Origin: Malurus cyaneus samueli
Lineage: Eukaryota; Chordata; Aves; Passeriformes; Maluridae
Direction: 5' to 3'
NCBI GenBank assembly: GCA_009741485.1
Contig: VKON01000103.1
Coordinates: 986,378-1,050,377 of the forward strand
Length of the DNA: 64,000 nucleotides
The first letter of the stretch is position 1. Each line of letters begins with the position of its first letter. The notes below the pieces were generated by a model, which searched no databases, was not told the DNA's origin, and saw only the letters and a program-made list of their open reading frames with translations. Positions 13,629-21,699 of the stretch are shown here, one piece after another. The position numbers and the translations under genes are program-made.

Positions 13629-15284
13629 CCTGGAGCATCACAGGAGGAGAGAGGAGCTGAGAGAGAAGAGTGTTGATCTCTCTCAGTTACAGCTGGCAAA
13701 AAGAGAAATCCAAGAAGGAAAGACTAATGGCAATGTGACAAATAAAGGCAGAGATGCTGAAGAGATGTTTCAATGAACCTGGAGCCTACACACATCTGGC
13801 GTTATCACCCACGTGGAGCATCTGACTGTTGCCAGAGGGGTTAAATGTCTTCCTAAAATTTCACATGGTGTCACCATCTGAAGAAAGATTATTTGAGAGG
13901 GGACTAACAATGAGTTAAGCAGTTTACTTAGGCTGGGAAAAAAAGGGATATTTGAAGTAAATCCCTTTAAAGTCAGTGAGACAGATAAGTCCACTTAAAC
14001 ACTGCCTGGGGAAGAACATACAGCTTTGACTCATTGACCAAACAGAGTTAGAGGGATCTGTGCCTCCAGGAACAAGACTGGTGTCAGAGTGAAACAATTT
14101 CAAATACAAAACTAGACCAGAAGCAAGACCCGAATGGAGAACCCTCTTAAGGTATCAAATAAACCCCACAAGGATCAGAATGGATCACTGATGTGTCTGG
14201 AGAGCAGATTGGGATCTCTAAGGCAGAAAGGAGCAGTGCTTCCAGTGCAATTTCCTCTCTTGTGAGGTGTCAGTGCCAAATTCGAGGAAACAATTCTTTA
14301 ATGAGTCTCTTTGGAAGCCTCTCAGAGGCAGGAAGTCTTGCAGTTTAATGCTAATCCAAAGAACAGAATAAACTTATCGTTCTTTTTCTTGACCAGGAGA
14401 TTTAATTAGTTCTGATGTTTTACCATAACTTAGTCTGGCTCTGCTGCTTTGGCAGAATGCAAGGCAGGTCAGAAATTACCCTTGAGATAACCCAGTTCTG
14501 ATAAGCTTTGGATCTAAAGAGGAGTCTGGAGTTTTAGCATCACTATTTCTGCTGCTTAACAGATCCTTCAATACTAGCTTATTCTTAAAAAAAAAAAAAA
14601 TATTAAAAAGTTCATATTAAAAAGAATTCTCCCAAATAGCAATTTGTTTCATTTTAAGGAAGGTGGAGTTATTCCAACCTCTAGAAGTTCTCACTTATTC
14701 TAGATTTTCTTACCAAATGTATGAAAACCAGACAGAGACCTCTTAGCAAACTCAGTAGGAAAACATGGCAATTACTTATTGAGTTTGCACAAAAATATAG
14801 AAGAAATATAGGAAGGGTTGTTGATTTCTGTCTCCTTGCAGGTCACCAAAATTTAAATTGAGTATTTCCCTTGAAAACCTTGAAACCTGAGGGAAGTGAA
14901 GTTTTTCACCTAGAAATCATCATTAAAATAACTAACATTATTATTATACATCCTGTAAATTATAATCAATATAATTCAACATTTTTTCTAAGCCTGGAAA
15001 GTCAAACAGCAAACAATATCACATGTGAGAATCAAACCTACAAACATCTTTTCTACCTTCTTGCACAAATATGATATATATTTTCAATTTCCTGAATTCC
15101 CTGCATGAAGTAGCTGAAAATACCAGTTTGTGAATCATCACTCTGGGTTCTAATCCTTTTAATAATAAACATTTCATCCCACTGAATGTGTTCATTAAGT
15201 AAAGTACTGCTGAGCATAAATAAACCAGCAGAATCTAATTTATGAATGATAAAACAGTCATTACAGCCACGGTAAACACTTCTC

Positions 15285-15450
15285 AGAGTCATATTCTACA
15301 TCTCAGTGGACAAAAATACCAAGAAAGCTACAGTGTTAGTAATGTTTATAATTTCCAGCCACCTGCGTTATCAATTCTACATTCCAATATTTTTTTTTCT
15401 CAAGGATGTGTTATTCCTCCTCCATGTAGGCTGTAAACATCCCTTTCTTT
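15285..15450 (+). repeat. Intronic duplicated segment, copy A
   Basis: This segment shares a long run with 18005-18182. In order the shared blocks are AAAGCTACAGT, TTAGTAATGTTTATAATT, GCCACCTGC, TTATCAATTCTACATTCCAAT, TCTCAAG, and then a weaker tail (CATGTAGGCTGTAAACATCCCT here against CATGCAAGCTGTTAACACTCCCT). The two copies are in the same orientation about 2.7 kb apart, one on each side of the second SPON1 coding exon. It could be an old segmental duplication or two copies of an unrecognised dispersed repeat. Confidence 0.75.
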
Positions 15451-15580
15451 TCCCAAATCTCAGTCATACACAATAATTGGCTGAGTTTCACAATCAAAGC
15501 TTGTGAAGCCACTTTTTTTTGAGTCAAGCAATAGGGTGAGGAAGACTCTGAGGGGTTCAGGACAGGGAAATTTCTCTCAC

Positions 15581-15687
15581 CTGGAAAGTTCCTGCATGAT
15601 CCTCCTCTTTGTCCCCTTCTTTTCCTTCCTTGAGGGCGATCAGTGTGAAGCCTCGAAAGTAGGCAGGGGTGGCAGCAGAAAGTGTCA
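15581..15687 (-). CDS. SPON1: F-spondin (SPON1), second recognised coding exon (internal)
   Basis: The minus strand reads two bases (TG), which complete a Val codon begun by the upstream exon, followed by 35 codons: TLSAATPAYFRGFTLIALKE, then GKEGDKEEDHAGTFQ. This is the reeler-domain stretch of F-spondin, directly continuous with YR at the end of the upstream exon and with IIDEEETQ at the start of the downstream exon. Acceptor: CTCTGTCCACCAG (plus positions 15688-15700). Donor: CAG/GTGAGAG. The length of 107 bp equals 2 + 35 x 3, so the frame is exact. Compared with the human protein the acidic stretch EGDKEEDHAGTF is fully conserved, while ALKEGKEG replaces ALRENREG. No frameshift or stop is present, so the gene looks intact here. 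Confidence 0.97.
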
Positions 15688-16959
15688 CTGGTGGACAGAG
15701 AAATAACAAAAATATTTCATTGTGAAATCAGCCACTTGCATTTCATTTCATTTTCATATCATATCATTCCACAGTTTGAAAGGTGTGTGTTCTAAGCTGG
15801 CATTAACCAAGAGCACCAACAACGTGCAGCCAAGCCAGCCAGAACACAAAATGTTCAGTCCAAGTTGCCACAAAGACTGAGAAACACTGGCGCCAAATAC
15901 TTCAGCATTTTTCTTTTACCTCCACTTTTTTTTTTTTTAAAGCAGATTGATCAATACTTCTTATATAGTAGAAAAATATAAAATAGGCTATCTGAAAATT
16001 TCTAGAATTATGCAGCTTTCTTTAGGGCTAAACCCCATGGTGTTTGTACAAATACCCAACCTTTCTGACTATATGTGAGAGATTTATTTCAATTTTCAGC
16101 CTTTTGAGTAAGTGCCATGCTTAGATCTACAAACCTGCAAAAACACCTGTACAAATCTGGGGTAGTGCTTGCCATAATAGCAAGTCTCCCAACTCTCAAG
16201 ATTTTCAACATACTTTTCATTCAATGGAACCTTATCATGAGGTTAAATGTCATCATTTTGGGGGAGAAAGAAAATTTCCTATATTGTGTACCAAAACTGA
16301 GTAGCTGTATAATGCCATTAAAATTTCTACTGACTTTACCAAGCATTGCTCCAATTCATTAATTCATTTTCTGCCAAATAATTAGCATGATTAATCCAAT
16401 TTTGCAAACTTCTGCAGCTCTACCTGAATGAAAACCCACAGGCAGCCTCTCAGTAGCAATAACTGAGAACAGCACACTGCTCAAGTCAACAGAGATGAAC
16501 ACATTACTCCTGCTTGAACACTGATTCTTAGAAATTAACTGCCACAAAGGTCTTTTATGTGCAACAAATTTTTCCCTATCATATGCAATTAAAGACTCTG
16601 AATCACTATGAGTAAAAGGTTACACCAGAAATATTTTAATACCTATTCAAGCAAACAGAGAATCCAGCTGTGAATTGGCTCAACACTTTCCATTTTCCTC
16701 ACAAAGTTACAGATCAAACCAGTTTTCAAAATTTTAAACACCTACACCTAAAACAGAAAAGATCTCAAATGCTACAGAAGCATCAGAAAAAAAAAAATAA
16801 AAGCACAAGGAAGGTAATTTGCAAAGCCTGACTCACAGTTTTTGAATGCCTGGGGGTTACAGCACTCCTGCTGAGGTTGCAGTCATTTGAACCCCAAATC
16901 TCTAATTTCTTCACAAGTTGCATTTTGGCACACACCTTAAACATGTGCCATAAAAATAA

Positions 16960-16988
16960 GCAATTTTATTTACATTTAAATAGCATGA
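16960..16988 (+). repeat. Short direct repeat, copy 1 (partner at 17511-17545)
   Basis: TTTTATTTACATTTAAATAG followed by CATG is identical to a stretch about 550 bp to the right. Flanking bases are partly similar (GCAATTTTA against GCAGTTTTA; GAAACTTTC against GAATTTCAT). It may be a remnant of a local duplication; the length is modest and the sequence AT-rich, so chance is not excluded. Confidence 0.5.
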
Positions 16989-17510
16989 AACTTTCCCCAG
17001 TGTTCCCAGCTAAAGGAGGAGTGATCAAAGCAGGAAATCTAATTTTTTGCATCCTACACAAATGCACATCCTCTACGTTGTACATTGCACAAGTACCAAC
17101 AAATCCATGTTCTAAATTATAGAGATTTATCCATATTTTGTGAAACATGGGAATTTCTAATGTTGTTACAGAATGAGTACTCGCTTGCAAAGTGTTTGCA
17201 TTTTAAGGGGGAAAGAAGGAAATGGAAAGAAAAAGACTTGACATTCCTCAGAGGAGAAGTCTTCAAACCAAGCAAAGGAGCACAACACCTCAAACAAGAA
17301 TTCCTCAAAAACTGAGAAAGTGAACTGACCTACAAATGGAAATCCCATTAAAACCAGAAACAGCATCCACACAGAAGGTATGTTTAAGGGTTAGAACTAG
17401 CCTAACCCTCCTTTTCTTCTTCAGAAAAACAATTTCATGGGATCAGAGCAGAAAGCGTGTCTACTGCATGTTTGCATGTGGAACAGACATACCACTGCCT
17501 TTTTGTAGAA

Positions 17511-17545
17511 GCAGTTTTATTTACATTTAAATAGCATGGAATTTC
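17511..17545 (+). repeat. Short direct repeat, copy 2 (partner at 16960-16988)
   Basis: This is the second copy of the TTTTATTTACATTTAAATAG / CATG run. It is inside SPON1 intron 1 and has no sign of function. Confidence 0.5.
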
Positions 17546-18004
17546 ATAGAAATCTCATGCAATCATTAATCTAACTCTCCAATCAATAAAGGCAGGAGTG
17601 AGTATTTTCAAGGATCATTACCCTGCAGCACCATCCCAACTGAAGGCTCACGTGAGCCTTTGGGAGAGCAATGAAATGAGAGCTCTGAGCTTCAGGGGAA
17701 ACAGGAGCAGCTCCATCAAGGCAGAGAGGAGAGAAACTCGACCTCAAACCTGGTCCTACACAAACACCTACCCACCACATGAATTTTGGTTTCACAAGGT
17801 GTAGGCAGCAACTTTGCAGCCTGAAATATCAGGTAGGATGTTGCTGTTGGTCAGACAGCCGACATAAAAGAATAGGTACAAAACACACAAAAAGTGGGTG
17901 AAAAAACAGAAAGAAAAAAGGACTTTATTGTGGGACAAGCCTCTTTTATCCACTTTAGCAACCAGTGTATACATTTGTGTCAAACATACATTGGTCAGTG
18001 AGGC

Positions 18005-18182
18005 TGTCACTTTCTACTCATCAGCACAGGACTGGTAGGTTTGCAAAAGCTACAGTATTAGTAATGTTTATAATTGTAAGCCACCTGCATTATCAATTCT
18101 ACATTCCAATCTTCTTTTTCTCAAGACAGCCAAGGACGTGGCGTTTTATTCCCATGCAAGCTGTTAACACTCCCTACAGTAG
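18005..18182 (+). repeat. Intronic duplicated segment, copy B
   Basis: This is the partner of 15285-15450, with blocks in the same order: TTCTACTCATCAG, AAAGCTACAGTATTAGTAAT, GTTTATAATT, GCCACCTGCATTATC, AATTCTACATTCCAAT, TCTCAAG, CATGCAAGCTGTTAACACTC. Copy B carries about 10 extra bases after TCTCAAG. I do not recognise the family. Confidence 0.75.
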
Positions 18183-18242
18183 GACATCACTTGCAGGTTA
18201 TAGCAGCAATAATCCCAAACAAGGTGCCATAAATCAGTCATG

Positions 18243-18305
18243 CCAGCTGCCCTGTGGGCACCACAAAAACCACAAAGAAAACCACAAAACCCACAAAAAT
18301 CACAG
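18243..18305 (+). repeat. ACCACAAA-rich low-complexity run
   Basis: Repeated units of the type CCACAAAA, CCACAAAGAAAA, CCACAAAACC and CACAAAAATCACAG occur without a strict period. It is simple sequence within SPON1 intron 1. Confidence 0.7.
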
Positions 18306-19126
18306 CCACTGCTGCTTTGTGAGGTGTGAGGGAGCAGGGGATGGCTCCCCTGCCCTGCTGTTATCATATTTTTAATTATCTGACAGGAGAATGTGTTTTT
18401 ATTTAGTGATGCCAATGACTGCGGGCAGAGGAGGTGAATATCCACTCAGAGAAGTTATTCAGTGCTCACTGTTCACTATCACATCTCCAGAGGTGGAAAA
18501 TCAATCACAGATCCATCCACACAGATCCACCCAGGGTTTCCTCTCAGGGCAAACAGATTCTGATGGATCTAAAGGTGAATAACTGCAGGAGAGCCATAAA
18601 AACCTTCCCCAGAGGCAAAGAGCAGCTGTGAGCTGTGCTCTCCTGACTCCCACTCTGCAAACATGCTGAGATATTTCCTCCAGTTTGAGAGGCTGATGTG
18701 CCTCATCAAGATAAATGGTTGTCCCTAAACTGTCACTGTGGTGGAGCACATTTGCATGTACAGTTAATTCCTGTGGTATCCACCTTGCAAATACTCATTT
18801 ATTGCAAGAATCCAAGGATCCACATTGAATTAAACCAGGCAGGGGCCATGGAAATGGGAATATCTGGCTCCAGTGTTAACAAGGTTGTGCAAGGCTTCTG
18901 CCACGTTGCATATATATTAATTTGCAGACAAACAAACCAACAAACCCCTACAGACCTGTTACAATATCTCATTTTTTTATTCATTAGTTGGGTTTTCTAT
19001 CCTTTGCACAAGACAGCAACAAAGTTCCAGTTGGACTGCAGCAATGCCTTTGAAAACGAGCTCTCAAAACTTTGTGTGTGTTGTCATTTTTTACAGCTGC
19101 TGTAGATAACATTTATGTTACAGCAG

Positions 19127-19168
19127 CATTTATTTATGTTCTTCCAACATTTATTTATGTCCTTCCAA
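19127..19168 (+). repeat. 21-bp tandem repeat, 2 copies
   Basis: CATTTATTTATGTTCTTCCA plus A is followed directly by the same unit with one T to C change (TGTCC for TGTTC). It is a minor intronic tandem duplication. Confidence 0.85.
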
Positions 19169-20712
19169 CAGTTTGGGAAGTGTCCTTAAAGAACCATCTA
19201 CACATCCTAATGTGCCACATGAATACTTCAGTCCTAAGTATCAGAAACACAGGCACATATTTTGTTCTACATTTGAACTTTTTTACTATTAGCTGTAATT
19301 CTCTCACTTCCAAAGAGCTCTAATAGCCTAATGTGATTTTATTAATTGAGTTCCTAATATCTCTAGAAAATTAGTTCTGCCAATTCATCTGGGAGTTTCT
19401 TTCTTTCTACATTTCCATGCAATAGGAACTTCTTTGGTAGATGACTGAAGGGGTCCAAAAATGTCTCCACAGAAGTAAATTCCAAAACTTTTAAAGAGCC
19501 TTCACATTTGTCACTATCAAAGAACTTGGCACATTTTTGTCCTGCTTAGTAGATGTATCAAGCTGACATGAAACACAAAATCTTTCAGGCTCAAGGTACT
19601 AATCCTGATGTCTGGAACAGCTAACCAGCTTGTGGGTAAAGTGCATTTCCTCACACTACACTAAAATAAAACAACTTATGAGAAAAAAATCATTTGTATC
19701 ATGCCAGTTAAAGACTGGTACTCAAAACAGGTAAATCACTGCTTTAGGAATATTTTTCAGCCTGAAAAACCACAGTGATTATGCTATGTGCACACTTTTT
19801 TTCTCCCTATCTATACTAAGATTCTCATGTTCGTGCAATGGGAAAACATTGCTCTTTACCCTGGATTCAAGAAACACATAGAAGAATCTCTCAAATATTT
19901 TTTTCCAAAGTGACGCCTACAAAGTACGTTAACTATGGTACCTAAAAAATGCCCAAATTCTTTTTAAATTTCTTTTAAAATACAAAGTTAACAGTACCTT
20001 CCAAGGTTTATATCTGAAGCCATTATTTAGTGAGGTTGGAAAAGTGGCCAAACCCTGCCTTTGCCTATTAATTAGTAAAATACACCCAAATATGCTTTAG
20101 AAGTTCATTTCAAGGATGGTATTTGACCTGCTCAGGGAAGAAGAATGCCTCCATCTCTTATTTACAGTGGTCGTTAGCACTGCCTCTGCCTCTTTCCTGT
20201 TTGAACCATCTGTTCATTTACCCAGAAAAAAAAAAAAAGGGGTGGGATAAATCTAAGTGGGAAATGTGGGAAGTTGGCAGTGTGCTGCATCATGTTTGTC
20301 CATATGCTAACTCATTCTATTAACATTCATATTTCAGGGCAAGAACAATTAGCTCCGAGTTTCCTGCTGAATGCTAAAGGTTCTCCCATGCACTGGGTTG
20401 TATTTAAAGGGATAGGAAGAAATCCCACACAAGTAGATAAACGGGGGAAAAGCGTGGTTTGTATCCCTGCAACTTGTGATCTTGTGCCAGCGTGGAGCCG
20501 GTAGAGAGGATTCATAAAAGAGAGGAAATTCCTCTTAATGAGGAATGCTTGGGAGTAAAGTGATACACTAAAACCCCTCTCACTTGTCATGGAAGCATCC
20601 CCAATAAATTATAGCGTGCAAGTATGTTCCCCTGCCTTAACCCACACAGTTACACACACACACATCCAGAGATGACAGGCAGAGACACGTTACAGCTCCA
20701 GAACCACTTCTC

Positions 20713-20856
20713 CTGACATTATCATTACTATGGGCTGTAGAGGATGTCCAACTTACCCCCCTGACATTATCATTACTATGGGTTGTAGAGGATGTCCAAC
20801 TTACCCCCCTGACATTATCATTACTATGGGTTGTAGAGAATGTCCAACTTACCCCG
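20713..20856 (-). repeat. 48-bp tandem repeat x3 carrying the SPON1 exon-1 splice donor
   Basis: Three near-identical 48-bp units start at plus positions 20713, 20761 and 20809 (CTGACATTATCATTACTATG...). The third differs at one site (GAGAATG for GAGGATG) and runs straight into SPON1 exon 1. On the minus strand each unit begins GGGGTAAGTTGGACAT, so the exon-1 5' splice site (GTAAGT, plus 20847-20852) is repeated at 20799-20804 and 20751-20756. Using a more distal donor would add 48 nt per unit but reads into TAG after YRGKLDILYNP, so only the proximal donor gives full-length protein. Confidence 0.95.
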
Positions 20857-21006
20857 GTAACTGTTCCCAGGCTTGTAAAATTCCGGATCGCCCTCCACCC
20901 TCAGGCTGAATTCATTGTACCCTTCCCTCCTGGTGCCTTGGGCTCGCAGGATCCGGCTGCAATATCCTTCGGATTTGGCGGCTTTCTCCAAGGTTTCGTC
21001 GGAAAA
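20853..21006 (-). CDS. SPON1: F-spondin (SPON1), 5'-most recognised coding exon; start codon not identified
   Basis: The minus strand encodes the mature N-terminus of F-spondin: FSDETLEKAAKSEGYCSRIL, then RAQGTRREGYNEF, SLRVEGDPEFYKPGNSYR and one base of the next Val codon, followed by a consensus GTAAGT donor. Against the human protein, about 45 of 51 residues match by eye, and the Cys-Ser-Arg-Ile-Leu and GDPxFYKPG motifs of the reeler domain are intact. The listed upper end is the first mature residue (Phe). The same frame stays open to 21294, just below an in-frame TAA at 21295-21297, and reads KVALTFPLVAKG before FSDETL, which is only weakly signal-peptide-like. There is no ATG on this strand between 20916 and 21392, so the true initiator is either in a separate upstream exon, a non-AUG codon, or lost to an assembly error. 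The exon sits in the CpG island. Identity is certain; the 5' boundary is not. Confidence 0.93.
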
Positions 21007-21171
21007 TCCTTTGGCCACCAAGGGGAAAGTCAGCGCAACTTTTTGGGGAGGGATCCAGGGGGCTCGGGGGGCTCGGCAGGATGGGATGAGAGATCCCGAC
21101 ACCCCCAAAATGAGCTGCCAGGGCGGATCGGAGGGACCGGCTCTGCTGCCGGCGAGAGGGAGGGGATAAAC

Positions 21172-21215
21172 GGGGAGGGGAGGGGAGATGAGAGGAGGGA
21201 AGGAGGGAGGGAGGG
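21172..21215 (+). promoter_or_regulatory. G-quadruplex-prone G-rich run in SPON1 5' region
   Basis: The plus strand reads CGGGGAGGGGAGGGGAG, a short spacer, then GGGAAGGAGGGAGGGAGGG, meeting the G3+N1-7 pattern for four G-runs. It lies about 165 bp upstream of the mature coding start and on the template strand of SPON1, so a quadruplex would form in DNA, not in the mRNA. Confidence 0.6.
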
Positions 21216-21434
21216 AAGTCTGATCTTGCCCAGATCCCGGGCTGAAGTGCTGTTTTGTTTCAGAGCGGGTGATTAGCGGCTCGGTGGTGTTTATTTAGGC
21301 GAGCTGAATTCACAGGGTTTTGTGAAAGAGCGGAGCTCTCTCCCAGACACTCAGCGCGGAGCTGCGTCCGCAGACCCGAAATAAATCACCCGCATTCCTG
21401 CCCAAGTCTATAGTTACTGTAGGGATAACAAGGC

Positions 21435-21605
21435 TCAAAGAATTTCCCCGCACCCCTCCCGTCTTTCCCCGAAGCAGCAGACACGATGAACATTACCAAC
21501 TAACCGAGGATGGAGGCAGCGCTCCCGACAAGCGAACAGCATCGGCTGCGCCTTCCCGGGTACCGCGGGGAGAAAAAAAACCAGAAAAAACACCAAATTC
21601 ATCAT
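21435..21605 (-). CDS. Short signal-peptide-like reading frame in the SPON1 CpG island (hypothetical upstream exon)
   Basis: The minus strand has a 56-codon frame with tandem ATGs (21605-21603 and 21602-21600) and an N-terminus MMNLVFFLVFFLPAVPGKAQ: a hydrophobic core followed by small residues and an AxxG/KAQ-like cleavage neighbourhood, as in a secretory signal. Downstream the frame contains a possible phase-1 donor (GTTG/GTAATG). Joining at phase 1 to acceptor-like AAAG/GATTTTCC at the edge of the recognised exon would keep frame into GFSDETL. Family knowledge says F-spondin must have a signal peptide, and none with an ATG is visible next to the exon. That this frame supplies it is inference; poly-T runs alone can produce the Phe/Leu core. 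It could equally be an untranslated or chance frame. Confidence 0.25.
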   Translation of the reverse strand: MMNLVFFLVFFLPAVPGKAQPMLFACRERCLHPRLVGNVHRVCCFGERREGCGEIL

Positions 21606-21699
21606 CTCCGCAGCAGCCTGCCGCTGTGAGCATCACACACTGTGCGAGTGTTCGCCCCAGTGAATGTGGGAGGGCTGCTCAACACTCGGGAGAATCCCG

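Larger units (their letters stand above)
2658..15580 (-). other. SPON1: SPON1 intron 2 (about 12.9 kb)
   Basis: This is the intron between two SPON1 exons whose phases agree: phase 0 out of the 15.6 kb exon and phase 0 into the 2.6 kb exon. The donor is GTGAGAG after CAG (plus positions 15574-15580) and the acceptor is CTAG (plus 2658-2661). It is mostly unique AT-rich sequence. I see two MIR-like relics (about 3.5 and 10.0 kb), a tiny telomere-like run, an AT-rich block near 9.5 kb, a 21-bp tandem repeat near 13.6 kb and one copy of a duplicated segment near 15.3-15.45 kb. No further coding exon is expected here, because the flanking exons already encode adjacent residues. Confidence 0.9.
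15688..20852 (-). other. SPON1: SPON1 intron 1 (about 5.2 kb)
   Basis: This intron joins the exon ending in a phase-1 G (CGG G/GTAAGT) to the exon beginning TG, rebuilding the Val codon. At its 5' end (minus strand) are further tandem copies of the GTAAGT donor. It also contains copy B of a duplicated segment, an ACCACAAA-type low-complexity run (18245-18305), a pair of 24-bp direct repeats near 17.0 and 17.5 kb, and a 21-bp tandem repeat near 19.1 kb. No other coding content is recognised. Confidence 0.9.

Noticed and set aside
17965..18375. 136-codon plus-strand frame inside SPON1 intron 1
   Set aside because: It runs across the duplicated segment and the ACCACAAA low-complexity run, which explains its length and its His/Lys/Asn repeats; antisense to the intron with no family match.
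20938..21276. Gly/Arg-rich plus-strand frames opposite SPON1 exon 1
   Set aside because: Shadows of the CpG island and of the SPON1 exon on the other strand.
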